Counted from the stretch's first letter, positions 37,776 through 46,873 are shown. The stretch: DNA of 64,000 nucleotides from Rivularia sp. PCC 7116 (GCF_000316665.1 NC_019678.1:2976001-3040000); one strand, 5' to 3'. Made by a program: numbers and translations. The notes: generated from the sequence alone by a model not told the origin.

Positions 37776-39349
37776 TTGCTACCCAGCCCAAAATTTCCCT
37801 ATCTCTCGATGCTGCGGATACGACAATCATTCACCGCGCTGGAATGACGGGACTTTACATGACTTTAAAGCGGTTAGAAAAGCAATATCCCTCATCTCAT
37901 CAGCGCGGAGGATATATATCATGGAATTTAACTGCTGATACTATTGAATTATCTTGGGAAGGAAGTGATTTAGTTGCCTTATCTTGGTTAATTAAGGAGT
38001 CTTTTAAACTAGATGATACAGGTTTAATTCATTTGGCAGGACTAGAAAATGATGCAATAGATTTAATCCAGAAAATTCATATTCATGAGGGAATGCGTGC
38101 TGTTTTCCTGCGTCATAATAAGTTTTATAAAGCGGGAGAATTAGTTGACACTGAATTAACAGTTAAAGATAAAAAAGTCGAGTATCAATACCAATCCCTA
38201 ACTTGGTATGCACATCAAACCTTTGCAGAAAAGTTATGCAATATAGATACCCAACAACTGAGACGTGATTATATTCAAATAACCAGTTGGTTGTATTTAG
38301 GGGGAATTGTTCGTCACGCGAAGACGCAGAATATTACAAAACTGGAAGAAAAACTTGAATACGCTTTCGCATTATTATTTGTACCAGTTATTTGTCATTA
38401 TTGCTTATTTCATATTCCATCAGAAGATTTGAAGGAAAAGAAACCCCATCGCTACCTAGTGGTGATTCCAGAAATCAAAGATTTTGAAGATGCTTCTCAA
38501 AGAAGATGGCGGTTACAGCAATTAGAAACTAAACAGTTTCATGTTAGTAACCTTGGTGAAGCAGGATTAATTTATTACAGCTTAGACGATATTCACACTG
38601 AGGCGGACTACTATCAAGCTTGTCAAGTTTGGTTATATGAAAAAATGAATAAATCTTCCCGTCAAAGAACATTGATGGGGATAGAAGAAATTAAAATTTA
38701 TAAGAATACTTTAACGACTTATCAACAGGTTCAAAAGTACTTTAAAACAAATTATCAGAAAATTAAACCTAAGCAAGTTTTTGTTAAAGTGAATCCAATT
38801 CGCTCTCTGATTGCTGATAATTTAGTGAAAGGAAACCATTGGTGGTCTAAATTTTGGGAAAAATTGGTGATAGAGGATTCAAAAGAATATTTATTTAACC
38901 AGTTATTTTTCAATCGAGAAGGACTCGTAATAATGGCAGAGAATAGTGAAGAAGATAAGCAGTATCTTATTTTTATTAAGGTATTTCAGCAAGCAATGAA
39001 GGGCAACTTTGCTAAACTGTATGCCAAAACTGAGGAAGGAAAAAATCCTCCAATTAAGAAGAAAGTTGAGCGATTAAGGGCAGAGCTAAACTGTTGTTAT
39101 GATGAGTTGTCGTTTAAGGAATATTTGTCTGACTTTTTAGTAAGAGGGGGGTTAAATAAATATTTTAATCATCATCAAGAAGAGATTGCACTATTAATTA
39201 AAAAATCATCTTGGCAAGAATTAAGAATTTGGGCATTGTTAGCGATCGCCAGTTATAAGCCCAAGGATAAACCTACCAATAGTGATGATCATTCATTAAC
39301 AAACAATCAACAACTAGAAGAAATGAATGATGAGTCAGAAGAAGAATGA
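37772..39349 (+). CDS. cas8: Cas8-type large subunit (MYXAN/Cmx8-like)
   Basis: 525 residues from ATG 37772, which overlaps the cas6 stop. The size, position, and N-terminal LDAADTTIIHRAGMTGLYMTL fit the Cmx8 large subunit of type I-B/MYXAN Cascade, which recognises the PAM. No nuclease domain is seen. The end overlaps cas7 by 23 bases, showing tight translational coupling. Assigned from memory of the family and operon context. Confidence 0.8.
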   Translation: MIATQPKISLSLDAADTTIIHRAGMTGLYMTLKRLEKQYPSSHQRGGYISWNLTADTIELSWEGSDLVALSWLIKESFKLDDTGLIHLAGLENDAIDLIQKIHIHEGMRAVFLRHNKFYKAGELVDTELTVKDKKVEYQYQSLTWYAHQTFAEKLCNIDTQQLRRDYIQITSWLYLGGIVRHAKTQNITKLEEKLEYAFALLFVPVICHYCLFHIPSEDLKEKKPHRYLVVIPEIKDFEDASQRRWRLQQLETKQFHVSNLGEAGLIYYSLDDIHTEADYYQACQVWLYEKMNKSSRQRTLMGIEEIKIYKNTLTTYQQVQKYFKTNYQKIKPKQVFVKVNPIRSLIADNLVKGNHWWSKFWEKLVIEDSKEYLFNQLFFNREGLVIMAENSEEDKQYLIFIKVFQQAMKGNFAKLYAKTEEGKNPPIKKKVERLRAELNCCYDELSFKEYLSDFLVRGGLNKYFNHHQEEIALLIKKSSWQELRIWALLAIASYKPKDKPTNSDDHSLTNNQQLEEMNDESEEE

Positions 39350-40286
39350 TAACAATATACCCAATTATTACCTCTACGGAACAGTCCTCACTCGTTATGG
39401 GTTAGCGTCCTTAAATCATGACATTAGTCGAGGTAATAAGACTATTCTGCAAAAAGGCTATTGGAATGGTAAAATTCATTCTTTTGTTGGTTCAAGTGCA
39501 ATTCGTTGGGCGTTACGTTTTTATCTTCAAAAGCAAGGTTATTTAGTTAATAGAGTTTGGGACGAAGATGAACATATTAATCGGTTAACAAGTGAAGATT
39601 TCGATCCAGAACAGTTTTATGATGATGATATTTTTGGGTTTGCTTTACTAGAGTCTGCGAAAACAGAGGAGGAGACTTCAACAACCAAGAGGAAAAAGAA
39701 AAAAACAAAACTCAGCACTCCTAATCAGCGATTGGGTGCTTTAGGAATGAATATGGCTGTTTCGCTTACGCCTTATGACGGTGCAGTTAAATTAGGTGCA
39801 AAAAGTGGCAAAAAAAAGGATAGTACATCGCTTCATTTCACCGAATATCATGCAACTAGATATCAATATTATTTTGCAATCAATGTTACTCATCTCAAAG
39901 ATTTTTCGCGAATCTTACCTCTTATAGATGGGATTATGAATCTGCCCAAGGTAGGAGGTAGTAGTAATGTTTTTAATTATCCTTTCTTTCCCGATAGTTT
40001 AGTATTTCAATGGACAAATAATTTTGCTTCATATGTTTCCTATTGCTTTGAATATTGCGAACCTAAGAGTAAGGAAGTAAAACTGACAAAAGAGTTTATA
40101 GATGAAGTTGAATGCGGACAAATTGACCCTGGGCAATTGTGGATTGGGGGAACAATTGTTAAGGATTTACAGCAATTAGATAATTTTGATAATTCCCCTT
40201 TTAATAAGGTGAATATTAATCGGAATAGAAACGAACTGATTGAAGCTTTGAAAACGGTTATCAAAAGAGACTTGGGCTTAGAATAA
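39327..40286 (+). CDS. cas7: Cas7-type backbone subunit (DevR-like)
   Basis: 319 residues resembling DevR/Cas7 of MYXAN systems: YGTVLTRYGLASLNHDISRGNKT, GSSAIRWALRFYLQKQGY, and a late THLKDFSRILPLIDGI. It polymerises along the crRNA spacer as the Cascade backbone. A Lys-rich insert (TTKRKKKKTKLS) sits at about 113-125. Two ATG codons are adjacent at the start. Confidence 0.85.
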   Translation: MMSQKKNDNNIPNYYLYGTVLTRYGLASLNHDISRGNKTILQKGYWNGKIHSFVGSSAIRWALRFYLQKQGYLVNRVWDEDEHINRLTSEDFDPEQFYDDDIFGFALLESAKTEEETSTTKRKKKKTKLSTPNQRLGALGMNMAVSLTPYDGAVKLGAKSGKKKDSTSLHFTEYHATRYQYYFAINVTHLKDFSRILPLIDGIMNLPKVGGSSNVFNYPFFPDSLVFQWTNNFASYVSYCFEYCEPKSKEVKLTKEFIDEVECGQIDPGQLWIGGTIVKDLQQLDNFDNSPFNKVNINRNRNELIEALKTVIKRDLGLE

Positions 40287-40291
40287 TCAAA

Positions 40292-40930
40292 ATGGTTGCA
40301 CCATTAATTCTCTATTTGGATGTTCCATTTGCGACTTTTCGGGAGTCCCATGCAAGGGAAATGGGAAAAACCTATCCTGTTCCTCCTCCAGCGACAGTAT
40401 ATGGAATGTTGTTGTCTTTGGTAGGGGAAACGGATGTCTATCGCCACTGTGGGGTAGAATTGGCGATCGCGATGTTATCTAGCCCCAAGAAGTCGCGAAT
40501 TTTGCGTAAAATGAGACGGTTTAAGAATGCTGATTTTAGCCATCCGGAGAACGTGATTCCCGGTTATCAAGAAGTTTTGTCTAATTTGAAGTGTTTGATT
40601 TGGGTTCGTTCTGACGGGGAGAAGATACAACCAAGCTTGAGGGATAGGATAAAGTTGGCTTTTGAACATCCTGAGCTAGTAAGACGGTTTGGTTGTTTAT
40701 TTTTGGGAGAAAGCGACCAGTTGATAAAAAAAATCAAACTTGTCTCGGAAGATTATCTAGGGGAGGTGAGACATTGGGTAATTAGGGATAATCGAGGTGG
40801 GTTGACCTTACCTTATTGGGTTGACCATGTGGGGTCAAGAAATACGCGATTTCTGAGGTATCGGATTGAGGAAATGGATAGATTGTCACCCCCTAATTTG
40901 GCGTGGACAATGATTCAATCTCCGATTTGA
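40292..40930 (+). CDS. cas5: Cas5-type subunit (DevS-like)
   Basis: 212 residues resembling DevS/Cas5: APLILYLDVPFATFRESHAREM, TYPVPPPATVYGMLLSLVGE, and a C-terminal LPYWVDHVGSRNTRFLRY. It caps the 5' handle of the crRNA. It is the last gene of the cas6-cas8-cas7-cas5 operon, five bases after cas7. No cas3, cas1, cas2 or cas4 follows, which leaves the complex able to bind targets but not to cut or adapt. Confidence 0.85.
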   Translation: MVAPLILYLDVPFATFRESHAREMGKTYPVPPPATVYGMLLSLVGETDVYRHCGVELAIAMLSSPKKSRILRKMRRFKNADFSHPENVIPGYQEVLSNLKCLIWVRSDGEKIQPSLRDRIKLAFEHPELVRRFGCLFLGESDQLIKKIKLVSEDYLGEVRHWVIRDNRGGLTLPYWVDHVGSRNTRFLRYRIEEMDRLSPPNLAWTMIQSPI

Positions 40931-41176
40931 CAAGTATCTGTACTGGGTAAGGGGATTGAGGTCAAAGAATAGCGGAAAGATTTGCACAGTATGGGATATA
41001 GCGATTTATAACTGGAAAAGGTGCTTGCAAATCCTTGAAAGAGTTAAGGGGATTGAGTTTTAAAGGTTGATTGAATATAAGAAATTAATAAGTTTTGTTT
41101 TTTTGGCATTTCCTGCTGAGGGGTACTTGTAAAATTGTGAGTGAGCCTTCATCGCTAAAGAGTTTTAACCTGTGCT
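40931..41176 (+). promoter_or_regulatory. CRISPR leader/spacer region
   Basis: 246 bases between cas5 and the first repeat. No open frame; AT-rich around 41080-41110. It probably holds the array promoter, or the array is read through from the cas operon. Confidence 0.45.
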
Positions 41177-41357
41177 GTGAATCTTGGCTTTATGCCGTTA
41201 GGCGTTGCTCACCACCTAGAAGTTTACATCGTATCTGCCATTTGTCGAGGTGAATCTTGGCTTTATGCCGTTAGGCGTTGCTCACTGAACAGCTTTGACA
41301 ACATAGGTACCTCTTTTATTTAGTGAATCTTGGCTTTATGCCGTTAGGTGTCACTAT
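41177..41357 (+). CRISPR. short CRISPR array: three repeats, two spacers
   Basis: Repeats at 41177-41211, 41250-41284 and 41323-41357, exactly 73 bases apart, with two 38-base spacers. Each begins GTGAATCTTGGCTTTATGCC; the first two continue GTTAGGCGTTGCTCA. The inner GCC GTTA GGC can form the Cas6 hairpin, leaving a GTTGCTCAC-like handle if read in plus direction, the same as the cas genes. The third repeat has a degenerate 3' end (GTTAGGTGTCACTAT), as expected of a leader-distal terminal repeat. Confidence 0.93.
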
Positions 41358-41375
41358 ACCCAAAAGTTGTCAAAG

Positions 41376-41650
41376 GCTGGAAGCATAAGCGAGTAACTTA
41401 GGGGCTGAAACCCTTATTGTTGCGTTAATTGATTGTCAAGAAGTCCGGCGCAATGGAAGCATAACTTGTCCGCTTGAGCAAATTGGAAGCATAAACCTAT
41501 GCGTGAGTCCTAAAACGGAAGCATCCTTTAAACCCTATAAAAACGTTTAGATTACACTAGTACTACTTTATACATCCTTGCCCAGATTGAGTTTTGGAGA
41601 CAGAAGCATAATTTGTCCGATAGTCGATTGGAAGCATAAGTTGTCCTTTG
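41376..41650 (+). repeat. GGAAGCATAA repeat cluster (middle)
   Basis: Six copies of a motif near TTGGAAGCATAAGTTGTCCG, all in plus orientation, at about 41378, 41453, 41483, 41516, 41601 and 41628. Copies 2-3 and 5-6 are about 28-30 bases apart. The motif is a relative of the CCATAACTTTGCC cluster at both island flanks. In CRISPR-associated transposons the array sits next to the right end, so these could be TnsB sites. Confidence 0.65.
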
Positions 41651-41669
41651 CTGCCAAGTTATCCTTCCA

Positions 41670-41760
41670 GTGACATTAGGCGTTGCTCACTCGGGTGTTG
41701 TAGACTTCTCGGACTCGAATCACATGTGAATCTTGGCTTTATGCCGTTAGGCGTTGCTCA
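41670..41760 (+). CRISPR. detached single-spacer CRISPR unit with degenerate first repeat
   Basis: A short degenerate repeat (41670-41690, GTGACATTAGGCGTTGCTCAC) keeps the 3' part and handle but has lost about 15 inner bases. A 36-base spacer (41690-41725) follows, then a complete repeat (41726-41760) identical to the array repeats. It lies 312 bases past the array, beyond the repeat cluster. This is the layout of delocalised homing guides in CASTs. Confidence 0.75.
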
Positions 41761-41962
41761 AAATCAAATCTTGAAGGCGAGCTAAAAGCTTTGTCCGTAT
41801 TTATTAATTTACTGATGAAAAAAACATCAGTATCTTAGCTTATAATCAAAGCTCAAATTTTACCCATTGCTTTCCCAATTAATTTCATAAGCACTTCTGC
41901 TCTAGCTTGGAAAAATGCTTCAAAATTATCGGATTGCAAAATATTAAATTCGATACAGTGCG

Positions 41963-41993
41963 AGCCTCCTTCGGAGGAGCTTCGCTAACGCAA
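41963..41993. repeat. palindromic repeat CCTCCTTCGGAGGAG at hsdR 3' end
   Basis: GAGCCTCCTTCGGAGGAGCTTCGC is a perfect small hairpin directly after the hsdR stop. It is a cyanobacterial dispersed repeat type and may act as a terminator. Preceding 41761-41962 shows nothing else. Confidence 0.5.
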
Positions 41994-44669
41994 TATTTCT
42001 TCTATTCGTGTTGCTTTTATTCCTTGTCGTTCAAACTCCTTGAGGTAAAGCGAAGGAGCCTTGCTACCGATTTTTTTGTTGGTCTTAGCGCTTAGGGGAG
42101 TACGATTAACAAGGCAGTTATAAATTTTGGGGTCAATGCCTTGTTTGCGACACCAAGCAATAGGGAAGATATGATGCGAGTCGATTTGCTCCTCAAAATA
42201 AACAACATCGTTGATTTCTTCACCTGTAATCCAATCAACTGCACCTTCGCGACGTAGTAATGCCGCAAATCCTTGATATACAGCACCAAGTCTTTTTCTC
42301 ACACTGAGCAGTCTTTGGTAAGAGAAATTTGCTTGGACAATGCCAAAGGGTACTAAATATAAATACCGCTGAAAACTTGTAAACACTTCACTGATATTCG
42401 CAACGCTTCCTAGTTCTTCAACAGCATCACGAACAGCATGATATTTTAGTTCCAACAGTTGAGGTAATTTAGCGCGATCAAGTTCTCCTACCCCTGCTTG
42501 AACGTATTGTTCCAATACAAAATCAAGAAATTCTTGCTGTTTGCCTGTATACCGCGAGAAGATTAACGACTTGTGAGCGAGAACCCGCTCTTGGCGATTT
42601 ATGGGTGGGGAAGCATAGGCTACATAAGCCAGCACATCATATAAATCGCTTTTCCGGGCATCAATTAGACGGCTAATTTCTGTGAGTTGTTCTTCTCCAT
42701 AGCCTTTCTCTGCCATTCCTTCTAATAGGGCTTTGCGGGTGTCAGGACGACTCCATATTAATCGTAACTCGTCTTCATCTTTAAATAGTTCAGGAATTTC
42801 ACCAAAAAGACGTTCCACAAATTCTGTGGCACTCATGGGTTTACCTTCTGGACTCCAAAAGGTGGTGGACACCCGATGCTCGAAGGTACGTTCTTTACCA
42901 TCAGCGAGTTTTATCTTGATTTTTTTAGGGCGGCGTTCTTCAGGAGTTTTCTCGTTATCTTTGTTGGTATCATGTATGAAAACTTTGGTTTTATCTTCAC
43001 CTTCAGGTTTTTTTATTACTACAGGTTCTTGGGGTTCGCCATCCCATTCTGGATCGTTAAAATGTTCGTAACCTTTAACGAAATCGTAGATAGTAAAGTA
43101 GTCTTTGCCTTCAAATAGTCGCGTACCACGACCTATAATTTGTTTAAATTCAATCATCGATTTAATGGGACGCATCAAAACGATGTTACGAACGTTACGA
43201 GCATCAACCCCAGTGGAGAGTTTTTTAGAAGTGGTGAGAATGGTGGGGATATTTTTCTCATTATCTTGAAAGGTGCTGAGGTGCTGTTCGCCCAGTTTCC
43301 CATCATCGGCGGTGACGCGGACACAGTAATTAGGGTTACTGCTAATCTTCATTTGGTTGATTAAATCTCGCACAGCTAGAGCGTGGGGTTGGTTAGCGCA
43401 AAATACCAGAGTTTTTTGATTCTGGTCAATTTCTGACATGAATAGTTGCACCCGGTAGCGTTCGCGCTCCGTAATTTCGATGATGCGGTTGAAGTCGTCT
43501 TCAGTGTAGGTTCTGGCTTCGTCTACTGTACCTTCGATTAATTCATCGTCGGAATTATAAATATATTCATCTAAGTTCGTTTCAATTTGCCTTACTTTAA
43601 AGGGAGTAAGATATCCGTCGTTTATGCCTTCTTTGAGGGCGTAAGTGTAAACTGGCTCGCCAAAGTAAGCGTAGGTATCGGCGTTATTAGCACGTTTGGG
43701 TGTTGCGGTGAGTCCCAATTGTACTGCGGGAGAAAAGTATTCCAAAATACCGCGCCAGGTGCTTTCGTCACTGGCTCCACCTCGGTGACATTCATCAATG
43801 ATGATGAAGTCAAAGAAGTCGGGGGGATAGTCGCTGAAGTTGGGTGTGGGATTACCTTCTTCATCCTTTCCAGTCATAAAAGTTTGGAAAATAGTAAAAA
43901 AGATACTGCCATTTTTGGGAACTCGACCCCGTTTTTTGATAGCTTCGGGGTCGATGCGAACGAGAGCATCGTCGGGGAAGGCTGAGAAAGAGTTATAAGC
44001 TTGGTTAGCTAAAATATTGCGGTCTGCTAAAAATAAAATTCGCGGACGACGGGTGGGTTTTCGGCTGAGATTCCAACGGCTTTGAAAGAGTTTCCAAGCG
44101 AGTTGAAAAGCGACGAAGGTTTTACCTGTACCAGTTGCCATTGTTAACAGAATCCGTTCTTTCCCACTAATGATGGCTTCTAGAACGTGCTTAATCGCAT
44201 TATGTTGATAATAACGGGCTTCCCATGTACCGCTTTTATCTTCAAAAGGAATAGCAGCAAACAAATCGCGCCACTGGTTATCTTCGCTAAAGGTGGCTGA
44301 CCAAAGTTGTTCTGGGGTGGGATATTGGTTGATGTAGCCTTCTGTCCCTGCGTGCATATCTACTTGGTAGATTCCGATGCCGTTTGTAGAGTAAGCGAAT
44401 CGGGTTTGCAATTTTTCGGCGTATTTTTTGGCTTGTCCTAAACCTTCGGTATCTGGTAAATCGCGTTTTTTAGCTTCGATGACGGCAAGTTTTTCACCAT
44501 GATAAACCAGCACATAATCTGCATATTCCGGATTTGCACGTTTACCATTGCCAATTAAGCGACCAAGGGCGATAACTTCCCGGCGGATGCGACTGCCTTC
44601 GATGATGCCCCAGCCAGCGGTTTTAAGTGCGGGGTCAATTAGTTCGGCACGGGTTTCAGCTTCGTTCAT
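41985..44669 (-). CDS. hsdR: type I restriction enzyme, R subunit, with HNH-like tail
   Basis: 894 residues from ATG 44667-44669. The PD-ExK nuclease region is near the start (PEYADYVLVYHGEKLAVIEAKK). Next is an SF2 helicase: Walker A MATGTGKTFVA, DECHRGG, LGLTATPKR, GRGTRLFEG. The C terminus, from about 780, has a second nuclease-like segment EQIDSHHIFPIAWCRKQ with later NRTPLS, resembling an HNH/DUF1524 core. It cuts DNA after translocation, but needs HsdM and HsdS, which are broken downstream. Confidence 0.92.
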   Translation of the reverse strand: MNEAETRAELIDPALKTAGWGIIEGSRIRREVIALGRLIGNGKRANPEYADYVLVYHGEKLAVIEAKKRDLPDTEGLGQAKKYAEKLQTRFAYSTNGIGIYQVDMHAGTEGYINQYPTPEQLWSATFSEDNQWRDLFAAIPFEDKSGTWEARYYQHNAIKHVLEAIISGKERILLTMATGTGKTFVAFQLAWKLFQSRWNLSRKPTRRPRILFLADRNILANQAYNSFSAFPDDALVRIDPEAIKKRGRVPKNGSIFFTIFQTFMTGKDEEGNPTPNFSDYPPDFFDFIIIDECHRGGASDESTWRGILEYFSPAVQLGLTATPKRANNADTYAYFGEPVYTYALKEGINDGYLTPFKVRQIETNLDEYIYNSDDELIEGTVDEARTYTEDDFNRIIEITERERYRVQLFMSEIDQNQKTLVFCANQPHALAVRDLINQMKISSNPNYCVRVTADDGKLGEQHLSTFQDNEKNIPTILTTSKKLSTGVDARNVRNIVLMRPIKSMIEFKQIIGRGTRLFEGKDYFTIYDFVKGYEHFNDPEWDGEPQEPVVIKKPEGEDKTKVFIHDTNKDNEKTPEERRPKKIKIKLADGKERTFEHRVSTTFWSPEGKPMSATEFVERLFGEIPELFKDEDELRLIWSRPDTRKALLEGMAEKGYGEEQLTEISRLIDARKSDLYDVLAYVAYASPPINRQERVLAHKSLIFSRYTGKQQEFLDFVLEQYVQAGVGELDRAKLPQLLELKYHAVRDAVEELGSVANISEVFTSFQRYLYLVPFGIVQANFSYQRLLSVRKRLGAVYQGFAALLRREGAVDWITGEEINDVVYFEEQIDSHHIFPIAWCRKQGIDPKIYNCLVNRTPLSAKTNKKIGSKAPSLYLKEFERQGIKATRIEEILR

Positions 44670-44820
44670 GATAGCTCTTCTTGGAAATATGGTAGACGGC
44701 AATAGGCGATCGCAATCGCTTATTTTAGTTTAACTTGTCACATTATCTTAAGTGTTAATACGGTAATTTACTTGGCAATATGGAGCCAATGTATGTTTAG
44801 TTCTTATTTCGCTTACACGA

Positions 44821-45033
44821 TTTGCGTTAAAACACTTTTTTATCGGTTTTGCAAAGGTTTCAGGTTGTGGAATGGGCTGATATCGATTTGCTTTTAAGCA
44901 CTTTTTTTGTTGTTCTCAAAGGGTTTCAGGTTTTGAGTGGCACTGATATCGGTTTGCTTTTAAGCACTTTATTATCGGTTTAGTAAAGGTTTCAAGTTGT
45001 GGAATGGGGTGATATCGATTTGCGTTAAAAATA
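44821..45033 (+). repeat. 66-bp tandem repeat, 3.2 copies
   Basis: Units at 44821, 44887 and 44953, plus a partial copy at 45019. Each starts TTTGC(G/T)TT, has AAAGG(G)TTTCA(G/A)GTT in the middle and ends GATATCG(A/G). Copy 2 differs most. It lies in the promoter region of hsdR and the unknown gene pair and contains no gene. Confidence 0.85.
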
Positions 45034-45208
45034 ATTCCTAACCTTTAATGTGAGAAGATGCTATGCGTTATGCTTTCAGCCGAATGTTAAAGCTCAGAAA
45101 CTTAACAGATTTTGTCTACCACTTATAGTAAATTAGTGCTAGTAGTCTAGTAAATAATCTGTAAAATATAAAATTAAAATTCTTTTTAACTTCAAAAATT
45201 AAAGGCTA

Positions 45209-45622
45209 ATGTATTCAAAACACTTCCCCGATGACTGTCCTCCATCGCAATCTGATATTGCATCGGGAGAGTTTTACAGGTTTATTAGCAAGGCTCATAA
45301 AACACCCCAACCACAAGATTTCTTATCTTGGCGACAAGAAAATCGAAATAAGGAATGTCCTGCGAGTCTATCCGAGTGTCAAGCCTGTGGTGTATCAATT
45401 CATTCATCATTAGATGATGCAAAAAATTTATCTCGTAGAATTCCACGCTTTAAAAAGATGAAAATAGCAAAGGGTGGTTTGAGCGAGGAACTGGGAAGAA
45501 TAAAACATACTCCCTCAAGAAATGAAAAATCTCATCATACTTGGTGGATACCAGAAAATACTGAACCTTGTAAGGTGTTTGAGATAATTGATGTAAACAA
45601 AGAAGATTCTAATAAAATATAA
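45209..45622 (+). CDS. unknown protein, first gene of pair inside restriction locus
   Basis: 137 residues, soluble, rich in charged and Ser residues. Cys-x2-Cys occurs in CQACGVSI; a conserved-looking block runs CPASLSECQACGVSI. No known family was recognised. Its last codons precede the next gene by nine bases, so they form an operon. It is read opposite to the flanking hsd genes. Confidence 0.65.
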   Translation: MYSKHFPDDCPPSQSDIASGEFYRFISKAHKTPQPQDFLSWRQENRNKECPASLSECQACGVSIHSSLDDAKNLSRRIPRFKKMKIAKGGLSEELGRIKHTPSRNEKSHHTWWIPENTEPCKVFEIIDVNKEDSNKI

Positions 45623-45631
45623 GTTATAATC

Positions 45632-46843
45632 ATGAGTTTTTTGCCGGAAGGAACAATACTAGGACAGCTTGAAATCATAGAAGTCTACGACTTTTATGAT
45701 AAGCCAGTGTTGTTTTCCTGTAAAAATAAATCTGGTTTAATTTTTATCGTTATTTATGTAGATGATTCTGATCTTGCAGAAATATGGCTATATGCTCCTA
45801 TTTCTTCATCTCGATTTCAAAACGTAGTTCAGGGCAGAGTTGAACTTAGAAATATATTTATTGATACAGAAGATGCTTTTGTATATCAGGTAGAAATTCC
45901 TTATGAAGAGGGGATGAATGTTATTATTAAAAGTGTTAATTGCGATAAAATACCTGATGAGTATTTGCCGGAATTAGGGCAAGTAATTCAATCGAAAAAT
46001 AATAGCGCTGATACTAACATTGAAACAGTTTCTACCGAAAAAAGAAGAGAAATAATTGATTTTGTTTTACAGTTTCCAGAGCAAGAAATTACAGAAGCAC
46101 CTGTGGGTGATTTGGGGTTAATTTTATCTTCTTTACAGGAAACAATTGATGCTATTGGTCAAATCAAGCTAGGAAAGTCAGAAAGCCACATAATACCGCC
46201 AGAAGTAAAGCAAAAGACTCAAGTAGTGATGTCTGGTGTGTTTAGTGGCTCATTTGGAATGCGTCTGGAAGGAACTGTATATGAAGAAGATAGTTTAGGT
46301 TTAGAAGAGTCTTTCTTAGGGCAATGCTTGAAAGAATTTATACAGTTAATAAATCTCGGAGCGAACAAGGAGGAATTACCAGCTAAATTAAATGTATTAA
46401 AAAAGAAAACAGCTTTTAAATATACTGAGTTTTTAACAGCTTTAACTAGAATTGGAATAACTAAATTACGTATAGATTGGGCTTCTCCTGGTCAAAAGGT
46501 ACAAATGGGAGAAATAGAACAAGAAACTGTATTTAAAGTTATTGATGTTATCAAAAATACTAAGTTAAGAACAGAAACAGAAATTTGTGTAAATGTAAAA
46601 TTGACTCAGATTAATTACAGTAGTAAAACAATAACTTTACAAGAAATTGGCTCTAAGAAAAAATACAAATGTTTCATAGCAGACTCGGCTATGAAAGATG
46701 TAGAAACTATTAGTAGAAAGGTAGTTTATGTAGCCACTATTCAAGAGTATGTAATTGTATCTACTGTTTTGAATAAGGAAAAACACGAATATGAATTATT
46801 AAGTTTAAAGTTAGAAGCAGAATCAGAAAATATATCAGCTTGA
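45632..46843 (+). CDS. unknown protein (DUF6575-like), second gene of pair
   Basis: 403 residues, soluble. The N terminus (LPEGTILGQLEIIEVYDFYDKPVLFSCKN... then WLYAPISSSR) recalls the DUF6575 domain, from memory and unverified. The central part (IIPPEVKQKTQVVMSGVFSGSFGMRL) and a possible OB-like C-terminal domain (KLTQINYSSKTITLQEIG) are not recognised. It follows the 137-residue gene by nine bases. The genes are embedded between hsdR and hsdS. Confidence 0.65.
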   Translation: MSFLPEGTILGQLEIIEVYDFYDKPVLFSCKNKSGLIFIVIYVDDSDLAEIWLYAPISSSRFQNVVQGRVELRNIFIDTEDAFVYQVEIPYEEGMNVIIKSVNCDKIPDEYLPELGQVIQSKNNSADTNIETVSTEKRREIIDFVLQFPEQEITEAPVGDLGLILSSLQETIDAIGQIKLGKSESHIIPPEVKQKTQVVMSGVFSGSFGMRLEGTVYEEDSLGLEESFLGQCLKEFIQLINLGANKEELPAKLNVLKKKTAFKYTEFLTALTRIGITKLRIDWASPGQKVQMGEIEQETVFKVIDVIKNTKLRTETEICVNVKLTQINYSSKTITLQEIGSKKKYKCFIADSAMKDVETISRKVVYVATIQEYVIVSTVLNKEKHEYELLSLKLEAESENISA

Positions 46844-46873
46844 GATGGTTTCTTTATTGCGTTAAATAATCTT

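Noticed and set aside
41212-41322. Matches of the two main spacers to other parts of the window
   Set aside because: None found. Self-targeting within the window is not supported.
42733-43985. Plus-strand frames of about 112 and 132 residues opposite hsdR
   Set aside because: Antisense to a well-recognised helicase; low-complexity products with no family.
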